Below, piece after piece: positions 55,300 through 64,000 of a stretch of 64,000 nucleotides of DNA (position 1 is the first letter of the stretch; each line of letters opens with the position of its first letter). The notes beneath the pieces are model-generated. The model ran no database searches. It had not been told where the DNA came from and saw only the letters and a program-made list of their open reading frames with translations. The stretch is taken from the NCBI GenBank assembly GCA_003550325.1, contig QKWP01000270.1, positions 263,817 through 327,816 of the forward strand. The letters are read 5' to 3'. Origin of the DNA: Gigaspora rosea (Eukaryota > Glomeromycota > Glomeromycetes > Diversisporales > Gigasporaceae). Position numbers and translations under genes: made by a program.

Positions 55300-56588
55300 A
55301 TTTAAACCGATATAGCCAACTTTATGATTACCTAGAATCAGACAAGTTACCAGACGAATTTACAGACTATGAAAAGAAACAACTAATTAACCAGGCTAGA
55401 TATTTTGAAATTAGACATAACCTCTTATATAAGAAGAACCGAAAAGATCCAGAACACCCCTTTCGAGTTATTAAATGGACAGAAGTAGAACCGATCCTAT
55501 ACATGATGCATAAACACCCTACTGCTGGACATTTGGGAACCGATGCTATGTACTATAAAATAGCTGAACGATATTATTGGGATCAAATGTATCGAGACGT
55601 CCAAGAATATGTAAAGACTTGTGAAACATGCCAAAAGAGACTTAAAGGACGCAGAAAAGAACCTCTCCACCCTATCCAAATAGGACGTGCTTTTGAAAGG
55701 ATTGGAATTGACCTTGTCGGACCCTTACCTATAACTGCTCAAACCAATCGTTACATCATTGTTGCTACCGACTATCTAACAAGATGGCCAGAAGCCAAAG
55801 CTGTCCCTGATGCTGGAGCCAATACTCTCGCACAATTTATTTTTGAAGAAATTATCTGTAGACACGGAACTCCAAAGATTATACTTTCTGACCAAGGAAG
55901 AAACTTTATTAGCGAAACTGTACGGATTCTATGTGAAAAGTTTCTCATCAAACATAAATTCTCTTCACCATACCACCCACAGACAAATGGAATGGTTGAA
56001 AGACTTAATCGAACATTATGTGAATCTCTCGCGAAAGTAAAAGAAACAGATGATTGGGATTTACACATACCTGCTGTTCTCTTAGCTTATCAAACAAAGA
56101 GACATGCTACTACTGGATACACTCCATTCCAGTTAGTTTATGGTAGACAAGCCACGCTACCCATAGAAGCACTTATTCCTGTATATCCTAAAGTAATTAA
56201 GGATACAGAAATTAATATACAAGACAGTATATTACAACGAGCTTACGAATTAATAGACAAATTGCCAACCATACAAGAAGAAGCCCGAGAAAATACTAGG
56301 AAATCACAAGAAAAACAGAAAAAGTACTTCGATAAAAAGGTGAAAGAAGAAACCTTTGAAATTGGAGAAAAAGTATGGATACAACGAAAAGAAATAGAAA
56401 TGTCTCGCTCTGCTAAATTTGAGGATAAAAGAATTGGCCCCTTTATAATTCAAGCGAAATTAAACAATGGTGCTTATAAACTTCGAGATATGGAAGGAAA
56501 AACCTTACAGAAATATTATAATAGTGATAGACTTGCTAAATATTACGAGAAACAGACATGGGAACCTATAATTGTAATTGAAAATTAG
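55296..56588 (+). CDS. Integrase of the gypsy element
   Basis: The 430-residue protein joins the cDNA to host DNA. The N-terminal HHCC zinc domain is HKHPTAGHLG...CETCQ. The catalytic core has the DDE triad in IGIDLVGPLP, ILSDQGRNFIS and NGMVERLNRTL, and the GPY-like/SH3-type C-terminus is near IGPFIIQAKLNNGAYKLRDM. There is no chromodomain after it. The ATG overlaps the RT stop as ATGA, so translation may occur by termination-reinitiation, or a frameshift may fuse it to RT; integrase is normally part of one Pol polyprotein. Length and motifs are complete, so the enzyme could be functional. Confidence 0.93.
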   Translation: MNLNRYSQLYDYLESDKLPDEFTDYEKKQLINQARYFEIRHNLLYKKNRKDPEHPFRVIKWTEVEPILYMMHKHPTAGHLGTDAMYYKIAERYYWDQMYRDVQEYVKTCETCQKRLKGRRKEPLHPIQIGRAFERIGIDLVGPLPITAQTNRYIIVATDYLTRWPEAKAVPDAGANTLAQFIFEEIICRHGTPKIILSDQGRNFISETVRILCEKFLIKHKFSSPYHPQTNGMVERLNRTLCESLAKVKETDDWDLHIPAVLLAYQTKRHATTGYTPFQLVYGRQATLPIEALIPVYPKVIKDTEINIQDSILQRAYELIDKLPTIQEEARENTRKSQEKQKKYFDKKVKEETFEIGEKVWIQRKEIEMSRSAKFEDKRIGPFIIQAKLNNGAYKLRDMEGKTLQKYYNSDRLAKYYEKQTWEPIIVIEN

Positions 56589-56737
56589 AAATTTCTGGAA
56601 GAAATTTATTGTGAAAGGGAGTGACATTTGTGTAAAACTTTGTGCACAGCCCCATGAAAATCTTCGTATTACACTAACATTTATATAATCCTACACTCCG
56701 ATTGAAATTTTCCTAAAATATTATCAAAACCCCTAAA
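56589..56737 (+). promoter_or_regulatory. Spacer with TATA-like sequence before the extra reading frame
   Basis: 149 bases contain GAAAGGGAGTGACATTTGTG (a purine run like a polypurine tract, followed by TG) and TTTATATAATCC about 55 bases before the ATG at 56738. They could be an old element end and/or an internal promoter. Neither is proven. Confidence 0.35.
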
Positions 56738-57427
56738 ATGGAATCTACCACTCTACAACCCAATACTATACTCGCTCTTCGAAACTTTCTTTCTATTTGG
56801 AGACAAGACCCTGCTGCCCAATACAATTTAGGAATTTTTAGTCAAAATGTAATCCTATGGGATGACCAAAATCCAGAACAAGTAATTGATGTTACCCCAA
56901 AGGAAGAAACAGAACCCCTTGTCGAACTTAATGAATTACTGCGACCATTTGATGAAGACATAGAAGCCCTCTTATCTGAAAAACCGATTGAGAAACATAA
57001 AGCGATGACTCCATTGCTAAAAGACTTGACCCAGACTCTTAACCCTCAAAAGACCACCCGAACGAATCCTTTTCTTCGAGAAACTTGGACCGCACAAGTT
57101 GATAAGATCCTACAAGACCTACCTAAGTTTAAACAATCTCGCCGAGGACAAAGACAGGCTGTTGAAGCCCATTATTATTTGGGAACAATAATAGAGAAAC
57201 AGACCGAATATAGAGACCAAATTAGAGAACAAATTCGAAAGGTAAAAGGAGACCGGAAAGCTCAAGACATCTGGAAAGGAGCCCAGAGAATTAGAAAAAT
57301 CTTCACAATTTGTCCCAAGGACTTAATGTACCAAACCAATTACCTTTCTGTGACCCAAGTGACTAAACTGAAAGATGAAGTTTACGCCGCTCTATTGGAA
57401 GAATTAGAGAAGGAATTTACGGAGTAA
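56738..57427 (+). CDS. Extra 229-residue protein between integrase and 3' LTR, function unknown
   Basis: An intact ATG-to-TAA frame whose codon use looks like its neighbours. The N-terminus is MESTTLQPNTILALRNFLSI, then WRQDPAAQYNLGIF. The middle is acidic (EETEPLVELNELLRPFDEDI), followed by a basic region around KFKQSRRGQRQAVEAHYYLG and the charged helices QIREQIRKVKGDRKAQDIWK. The end is acidic. It has no signal peptide, membrane span, cysteine motif or Env-like feature, so an envelope is unlikely. The position is that of accessory or antisense genes in some gypsy elements, but this one is in the sense direction. It could be a Gag-related or host-derived protein; I do not recognise it. It stops 21 bases before the 3' LTR. 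Confidence 0.8.
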   Translation: MESTTLQPNTILALRNFLSIWRQDPAAQYNLGIFSQNVILWDDQNPEQVIDVTPKEETEPLVELNELLRPFDEDIEALLSEKPIEKHKAMTPLLKDLTQTLNPQKTTRTNPFLRETWTAQVDKILQDLPKFKQSRRGQRQAVEAHYYLGTIIEKQTEYRDQIREQIRKVKGDRKAQDIWKGAQRIRKIFTICPKDLMYQTNYLSVTQVTKLKDEVYAALLEELEKEFTE

Positions 57428-57435
57428 ATTTTCTT

Positions 57436-57448
57436 AAGGGGACGGAAA
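57436..57448 (+). promoter_or_regulatory. Polypurine tract of the gypsy element
   Basis: AAGGGGACGGAAA lies immediately before the TGTTATAG start of the 3' LTR, the expected plus-strand primer. Confidence 0.8.
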
Positions 57449-58156
57449 TGTTATAGAACGATAGTTTATTATATTACCTTATTATTTTATTATTTCATTT
57501 TTATTATTATATTTTATTATTATATTGTATTATATTATTATCTTGAGAAGTTAGAATAGTTAATACTGCTTATAACGCTTATACCGATTATAACGCTTAT
57601 AACGATTATAACGCTTATAACAATTATCACGCTTATAACGCTTATGACGCTTATAGTGCTTATACCGCTTATGACGCTTATGATGCTTATAGCGCTTATA
57701 CCGCTTATAATGCTTATACTGTTTATAACGCTTATGTTGCTCTTGTAGATTATAGTGTTTATCATTGTAAATCAACACTTATAATGCTAATTCTAAAATG
57801 TATTTAAAGACATGGAATTTCCCTTAGTCAAACTAGACCAGGACACCCCACTTCTCTTATATTTACTATACATCTTGTACTGAGATTTCTTAGGAACAGA
57901 ACCTAAGGATAGCCCTATCTTAGATTATTAATAAAGAAACTATTTATCTGAATAACACCAAGTTTATTATCAAGTAATAGTAAAATTGATAATTCCTCAT
58001 TGAATACTCTACTGAACTGCTCTTCGAGAAGAGTATAATTTCTTACAGACTAAGGAATTATGCCTACCTCTTGGACACTGCTATAAATGATAAAGGATCT
58101 CTGTAGCCATGTCGTTGTTATAGTAAGAAGTAAGAGAAGGCCTCCCTACTGTAACA
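57449..58156 (+). repeat. 3' LTR of the gypsy element (708 bp)
   Basis: It begins TGTTATAGAACG and ends CTACTGTAACA. The U3 part holds a 9-bp array at 57565-57735. AATAAA lies near 57932. Confidence 0.88.
57565..57735. repeat. 9-bp array GCTTATAAC inside the LTR
   Basis: Around 18-20 variants of GCTTATAAC/GCTTATGAC occur in tandem; the same array is at 48828-48985 in the 5' LTR. Open minus-strand frames through it (Ile-Ser-Val or Tyr-Lys-Arg repeats) are artefacts. Confidence 0.9.
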
Positions 58157-58164
58157 CTATAGTA

Positions 58165-59225
58165 AATTATATAGTAAATATTTTAAAAAAAGTTACTATT
58201 AATAAATTATTTTTATTTATCAATAAAATAATCAAAATAATTTTATTTTTATCAATCTGGTAACCTAATAATTATATTAAATTAAAAAAAATAAAAATTA
58301 ATTTGTACAAAAAATATTTTAATCAGAGCTATTTGAGGCACAAATTTTTTTGCACTAGCCTATAATTAAAATTGAGGATACTAAGTAAAATGTACAGAAC
58401 CACTGAAAACTAATGCAACAAAATTTGAACTATTGTATCTAACCATTATCATAAGGTGTTCTCAAGCATCTTAGTGAACTTATTATTTTAGTTATCAAGT
58501 ATTTTGTTTCAGACCTCTACTTTTTTTGCACTAGTTATCAACTTTATAATAGTTAGGGCAAATATATTAATATTCAAGCTTTTGCTATCAGTATTTGTTA
58601 TTGCAATAACACACAGTATTACTATGTTAGTTTTTTTAAAATTTTTCAACAGATAAAGCTCAACAAAATTAGCACCACTGACAAATTGCAAAATAATTTC
58701 TAATGTACTTTTTTGAAAGTATAATTAACAATAATATCAATAAGTTACACTATGTATATAATAATTGTATCTAAAAATATATAAATTGTACATATGTATA
58801 GTACATTGTGCAATGTAATACTAACTTCTATTTTAAACTCTACTCTTTTTTTGTGTCAAAATGTCAAAATACAATAATGTATTTGAAAAAATTAGCAGTC
58901 CATCATTATTTTTATTTTTTATTAAATTATGTTTTTTTTTTTAATTCATTTTTTATTTTTAAATTATTGTATTTTAACCATGAAATAACACACAGAGTTA
59001 TTTCGAATTTTGGTCTCAATTTAGGCCAAAATTCTAAACCACACCTCATCGCATTATTTCGTGGTTATGCATATTTTATTTTTTTGAATTTTTATCAGAG
59101 GCATCAAAGAGAAAGGGAGAGGGGTGATGTTAATGGAAAATTTAACTTTAAATGGCCAAAGATAGGTTTTAGATAGTAATATAATAAGTAATCGTTGCAT
59201 CACCCATCATTGACCATGTTCAACT
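58165..59225. other. Interior of the large hAT-type element right of gypsy; no gene supported
   Basis: AT-rich sequence. A small palindromic element may lie at 58978-59068 (AACCATGAAATAA with inverse TTATTTCGTGGTT). The 122-codon frame 58808-59176 has no recognisable similarity and crosses this element. Confidence 0.45.
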
Positions 59226-59424
59226 CGGGTTGGATTAGTTGGGTCAGACTTGGATCAGGTTTGACATGAGGCGGGTCAGACCAGGATTATGTCAGATTAG
59301 ACCCAGATCGGGTTTGATATGAGGTGGGTCAGACCCAGGCCAGGTTTTGAACAAGTGGGTCTGACTCGGGTTAGGCCTAAACCCGACCCAACCTGACCCA
59401 TTAAGACCCTTAGGTTGGTTTTTA

Positions 59425-60410
59425 ATTTTTTATTAATACTAATTGTCTCACTCTTTGATATTGATAAATAGTATATTACATGGTCTTTTTATACTATTTT
59501 ACTTTGAATGAGATTCTTTATTTTTACTATTTATTCCACAATTTTTTTTACTTAAATATCAGAATTATACTATTTAAAAATTTCTTGATCTTGTATTCAA
59601 TATCTTTTTCAATCAAGCCAAGTTTATTCAATCAGTAGGCTGTGCATGAAAACTGGTTTTAGAGTTAATCATGTTACTTCTAGTAAAATAGGCATAGTCT
59701 TATGTTTCTGATTGATCGCTTCAACTACTAACAATATTTTAACTTATTTGTATAGTAATACAAACAAAAAAAGAAAATCAGATTTTGTAAATAAACTAAA
59801 TGCTTAAGATAAAGTTTAGAATTAGGGCCTTATTGTTAGGGGCTATAAGATTAGAGAATACTTAATATAAGTAAAATTTTATTTTATTATTTTTAATTAT
59901 TGCACCAAGTTCGATTTAAGTATTAGTTTTTGTATATTTTTGCTTTTTTCTTCTTTTATATGTGTTCAGATTCTTCATTGCATTGATCTGGAATAGTCAA
60001 AATTTGCACTCTCTAATTGGCTATTTCCTTTCTAGGAGTTTGTATACAAATAGTAGATACCTGCTAACAATGCTTATATTGATCAAACATATAACTATAA
60101 CTGGGCCTATTACATGTTCAATTGATTTGAGACAAAAGCTGCCTCGATATATTGAGCAGCTATTAACCTAACAAAGATTAAATTTTCAGTAAACTAACAA
60201 GTATAAACGCTAACTATGGCATTAAAGCTATACTTTTTATTATTTTTTTTTTAAAAAAAGTAATTTAAATATTTTAGCTTTTAAATAATAATATTATTAT
60301 TGGTTTTGTTTGGCTTGTATATTTAGTTTTAAAAGTAGAGTGTATATCGACTATTTTTAATAATAGTAAAATTGTTATATTATATAGCATTGCATAAAAA
60401 TTTACTACTA
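59425..60410. other. AT-rich intergenic region, nothing recognised
   Basis: No convincing coding frame, array or inverted ends were found. Confidence 0.4.
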
Positions 60411-60413
60411 TAG

Positions 60414-62428
60414 TTACATCAGCAAATTTTATATATAGATATATATCGATATCGATACTAATCACCCTGCCGATTTCTATTGATAGTGATAGTAATCGAT
60501 ATATATCTGGTAGTAATCGATTTATATTTGATATAGATATTAATTGATATATATCTGATATGATATCAGTTAATAGTTATTATATTCATATAATATGCTT
60601 TTTGCAAATTTTTAAATGTTTTACAGGTTTTCGCAAGTTTTCGCAATTTAATATAAAACTTTATTTTTTTACTTATTATTATTATATTATATATTAAATT
60701 ATTAAATATAAAATATTCACAAGTTTTTACAAATTAATATAAAATTTTATTTTTTTTTATTATTATTATATTTTAAATATTACATATTTTATTATGTATT
60801 ATTATAAAAAATACCAAAAAAAATAAGTACAAAAAAAAACAAAACCAAAAAAAAAATAAAAATAAAAACAAAAAAAATAAACTATTATATTCCTTATATT
60901 CACTCATATTCGCTTATATTAGTTTATTTCGCTTATATTTGCTATTTCTTGCAAAGTGCTAAAAAGTTAGAATGTTTTCTTGCAAAGTTCCGAAAGAAGT
61001 ATGGAATAAATAAAATAAAATTAAAAAAAATAAGTAAAAAAAAAACAAACAAAAAACAAAAAACAAAACCAAAAAAATAACTAAAAAAACAAACACAAAA
61101 AAATAAACTATTATATTTTGCTTATATTCGCTTATATTCGATTATATTCATTCATATTCATAACTTCTTTCAAAGTGCCAGAGATGTTAGAATTGGTGTT
61201 CTTGAAAGTGCCAGAAAAGTCAAGTCATTTTCTTGCAAAAAAACAAAAATGTAAGCAAACTATATAAAAAATAAACAAAGCCCCAAATCTCTGTTTCGAG
61301 TTTGTGTTTTGCAATTCAGAAATCTTCGAAGGTTTTCGCAAAATGCTAGAATAAAATAAATTAATAAAAATAAAAAAACATAAACAAAAAACATAAAATG
61401 AAAAAAAATAAACTGAAACCTTGCAAAAACTTGTGATAACTAGCGAAAACTTGCGAAAACTTGCGAAAACTTGCATTCTTGAACTTTCGAAATTGCTAAA
61501 GAAAGTAGTTGTGTGTTCTTGCAAAGTGTCAAAAGGCTGAGTTGGCTTGCAATAAGTGCTGAAAAGTCATTGGATTTCTTGCAAAGTACTAGTGGTAAAG
61601 TGTAAAAATAAAATAAAAAAATAAAAATAAAAAAAAATATAAATAAAAAAAAAACAAAACTAAATGAAACAAAATGAAACTAAACAAAATTAAACGAAAC
61701 CAAAAAAAACAAAAGGAAAATGAAAAAACAATGTAAAATTAATAGAAAATCTAAATTATAAACAAAAAATAAACAAAGATCTAATCTGATCTTGTGGTAC
61801 AATCATCAAAAATCATTGAAACATTTTGAAAATATTAGTCAAACATGTCCTAATATGATCCAGGTTACAGATCATTATAAAATATTTCGAATGTATTCGA
61901 AATATTAAAAATAAAAAAAAAGAAGAGAAGAATAAAAAAAAAAAAGAGGAGTAAAAGTGAGAGAGGGGTAAAAAAGAGAAAGGAGTAAAAGAGAAAGAGA
62001 GGTAAAAGGAAAAGGTGGGTAAAAATAGGTCGAAATGGCCTTTTTTTTTTTTAAGTTTTTTTTTATTTTATAGTATATATTTTTATGATTTAGGATACAT
62101 TACGAATTAGATGGGCATAGGAAATTTTTTAAAAATTTTTTTTTGTTTTTTTTTTACCCGGTGATCTGGAATAAAATTTTTGTGATGTGATTAAAACACT
62201 ATGTAATCATTAAGATCTGCTAATCGTCATATATCATTTCAAATAGTTACAATTATAATTGATTTATAGATATATAACAATTTAATATAAAAAATGATAT
62301 ATATCGATTATAGATATATATCGATTTTTATCCAATTAATCGATATATAATAATATTTTATAATCGATATAAAACGATTAAGTGCTATATATCGATTAAT
62401 ATCTATATATAAAATTTGCTGATGTAAA
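60414..62428. mobile_element. TIR element with ACATCAGCAAATTTTATATA ends
   Basis: The left end ACATCAGCAAATTTTATATA continuing TAGATATATATCGAT is mirrored at the right end near 62385-62425. Both subterminal zones are rich in ATATATATCGAT-type repeats. The interior has AACTTGCGAAA repeats in opposite orientations near 60625-60655 and 61420-61475, and A-rich AAAAACAAAC runs. No transposase and no clear target duplication are seen. Confidence 0.55.
61360..61480. repeat. GCGAAAACTT short tandem array
   Basis: Three or four direct copies of AACTTGCGAAA lie near 61440-61475, with inverse copies near 60630. Confidence 0.6.
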
Positions 62429-62561
62429 TAAAATGCATTTTTGTTTACATTAAAAAACTATATTTATAGTATTTTTAATGTTTGAATTTTTATTTTAAAG
62501 CAAAGAATTTAATATTTTATATTTAATTTTTAAAAAATATATCAAGAAGTTAGTAATAGTT

Positions 62562-63083
62562 GGGGGTATCCATAAATAACATTATACAAGAGGGGTCAGA
62601 TAAAATATAGTACTTTTCTTCTTAAGTAGAGAAGGGGTCAAAAAATATAACAATTTTTTTAGAAAAAGTTGTCTAAAACTGATCCAGTTGTTCAAATTGA
62701 ATAATTTTGGTACTATTTGATTTGTTTCAGTAAGAGAAGTTGAATAGTACCAATTTTATTTTATTTGGATTACTGGATCAAAAGTTATTGGCCAAAACTA
62801 TTGGTCATATCTTTTCTTATAAAATTACTATATAACTAATAGTTTTTTGTGAATATCTTTTAATCCAGTAATCCAAATGATGATTTTGGTATCTTGAATT
62901 CATCTTACTGAGACAAATTGAATGGTACCTAAATCATCTAAATCAGATTACTGTATCACAAGATATTCAAGTTTTTGTAAAATTTTATATATAAATATAT
63001 GAATTTTGAAAATTTTTTTATATAGTCAAGAGGGGTCAAGCGCTACTATATTGGGGTATATAACATTATTTATAGATGCCCTC
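62562..63083. mobile_element. Palindromic element of about 520 bp with GGGGGTATCCATAAATAA ends
   Basis: The left end GGGGGTATCCATAAATAACA pairs with the right end GAGGGCATCTATAAATAATG (other strand). AGAGGGGTCA recurs just inside both ends. The arms include TGGATTACTGGATCA and its near inverse. It is non-coding. Confidence 0.7.
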
Positions 63084-63089
63084 TTACAG

Positions 63090-63540
63090 GCATTAGACTT
63101 TTTTGCAGGTGCTAAAAATAAGTTAAAACTGGTTTTTGATAGTAAATAAAATATCTTAAATATTCGATATATATTAGTATTAGACATTTTATATTACTAA
63201 TAATTATAACAATAAATTTCATAATAAAACAATGTCATTATACTCTACCTTTAAAAAACCAATTATAAACAGTCAAATAAGCTATTAATATCTCTCAAAT
63301 ATTTAAATAAATAAATAAATGTAGTTGTATTATTCTTTATTATACAAATTATTAGATTTAAAAATTATTTTAAAAAATTATATTATAGCATTAGATTTAT
63401 TATCATAATCCAATTTGATAAATTTAAGATTTGTTGCAGCAAGTCACTCTTAGCAATTAAAATTAACATATATGTTATAAAATGCAAACATGCAAAAAAT
63501 ATATAATATATTATTATAAGTTTAAATTAACATTATAATT
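63090..63540. other. AT-rich intergenic stretch, nothing recognised
   Basis: No feature could be supported. Confidence 0.4.
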
Positions 63541-63664
63541 ATAATATATTAGAGTGAAACCCGCGCAGCTAGCTAGTAAAACCCACTTTGGTCATAGGGT
63601 TTGGGTAAAATTCGTGTTAGCATAGTGTGTTTTATATGTTAATACAGTTTTCACTCTTATGTAG

Positions 63665-63870
63665 TGTTCCTATGAACCTGAACTGAACTGAACTTAGGTC
63701 AAGTTCAGGTTCAGGTTCAGGTTCAGTATTGAACCTGAACCTGAACATTTTTTAAAACATGTTCAGGTTCAGGTTCAGTATTGAACTTTTAGAGCTGGTT
63801 CAGGTTCAGTTCAGGTTCAGTTCATAAGTTCATGAACATGTTCAGGTTCAGTCTGGTGTTCATATGAACT
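63665..63870. repeat. GAACCT/AGGTTC palindromic repeat block
   Basis: The ends GTTCCTATGAACCTGAAC and GTTCATATGAAC bracket runs of GTTCAGGTTCAGGTTCAG in both orientations. It is the same motif family as 8504-8720. Confidence 0.7.
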
Positions 63871-64000
63871 AGTAATTCTAGGTTTGGGTCCAGGTTTGGT
63901 CTGGTCCAGACCAGACTCAAATTCTAAATTTTATTATTAAAACTTTATACTAAACTCAAACTCAATCATAAGTTTGGTCAGGCTAGTCCAAATTTTGCAA

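Larger units (their letters stand above)
48704..58156 (+). mobile_element. Ty3/gypsy LTR retrotransposon, nearly full length, with extra modules
   Basis: It is flanked by a 4-bp duplication CTAT (48700-48703, 58157-58160). LTRs begin TGTTATAG and end TGTAACA; the 5' one is cut by an N gap that also hides the primer-binding site. The internal order is Gag, aspartic protease, four zinc knuckles, zinc-ribbon-like region, coiled coil, RT-RNase H, integrase, and an extra 229-codon frame. RT before integrase places it in Ty3/gypsy. RT, integrase and the extra frame are intact, while Gag and the following region have stops and frameshifts. A decayed relative occupies 1-8503. Confidence 0.9.
44051..59412. 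mobile_element. hAT-type element of about 3 kb, expanded to 15.4 kb by nested insertions
   Basis: The left end TAGGGGTCTTAGCTGGGTC pairs with the right end TAAGGGTCTTAATGGGTC (other strand). Both are followed by GGGTCAGACC-type subterminal repeats, and the arms match further in at AATGATGGGTGACGCA and AATGATGGGTGATGCA. The flanks are an exact 8-bp duplication GGTTGGTT (44043-44050, 59413-59420). Subtracting the gypsy element, the inner hAT and the poly(A) retroposon leaves about 3 kb, a normal hAT size. No transposase of its own is recognised, but a kinase exon fragment (45164-45390) lies inside. Confidence 0.75.

Noticed and set aside
56738-57427. Retroviral-type envelope gene in the gypsy element
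   Set aside because: The position fits, but there is no signal peptide, cysteine framework, cleavage site or membrane span.

Overview
The window is very AT-rich eukaryotic DNA, packed with nested transposons and with few host genes. The host-type genes are a long Sel1-like-repeat protein, a tyrosine-kinase-like (TKL) protein kinase with one 73-bp intron, and a second broken kinase exon. Expanded Sel1 and TKL families in an AT-rich, transposon-loaded genome with short introns fit an arbuscular mycorrhizal fungus (Glomeromycotina, Rhizophagus/Gigaspora type). That assignment is inference from gene style; no rRNA or other marker is present. Two runs of N (31894-32008 and 49203-49970) are assembly gaps.

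Layout. 1-8503: a decayed Ty3/gypsy gag-protease copy, split by (i) a CCCTTA-ended element at 706-4181 that itself holds a piggyBac-type element at 960-3790, (ii) a hAT element at 4190-6876 carrying another CCCTTA-type MITE, and (iii) a 189-bp MITE. 8504-10390: simple arrays and a satellite of alternating palindromes. 11028-17420: a dead tyrosine-recombinase (DIRS/Ngaro-type) retrotransposon with split direct repeats. 17560-21590: a BED-finger scrap and a long inverted repeat interrupted by a foldback element. 23485-26665: a hAT element with a 5'-truncated LINE inserted in it. 26666-36670: MITEs, whole-length palindromes and minisatellites, with no gene seen.

37169-41190 is the host-gene island: the Sel1-repeat gene (with an in-frame stop 134 codons before the end of the repeat array), followed by the kinase on the same strand. 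Sel1 proteins usually act as protein-protein scaffolds, and this fungal group often pairs Sel1 repeats with TKL kinases, so the two may work together or be parts of one badly resolved locus.

44051-59412 can be read as one hAT-type element (8-bp GGTTGGTT duplications, matching inverted ends) enlarged by later insertions: a poly(A) retroposon, a second hAT (45429-47798, itself holding three MITEs), and a Ty3/gypsy retrotransposon (48704-58156). The gypsy copy is the most informative object. Its order is Gag, protease, four CCHC knuckles, zinc-ribbon-like region, coiled coil, RT-RNase H, integrase, and then an extra intact 229-residue reading frame before the 3' LTR. The RT, integrase and extra frames are intact; Gag and the region before RT carry stops and frameshifts. 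59413-64000 holds further AT-rich foldback elements and no recognisable gene. I saw no tRNA, rRNA or CRISPR array.
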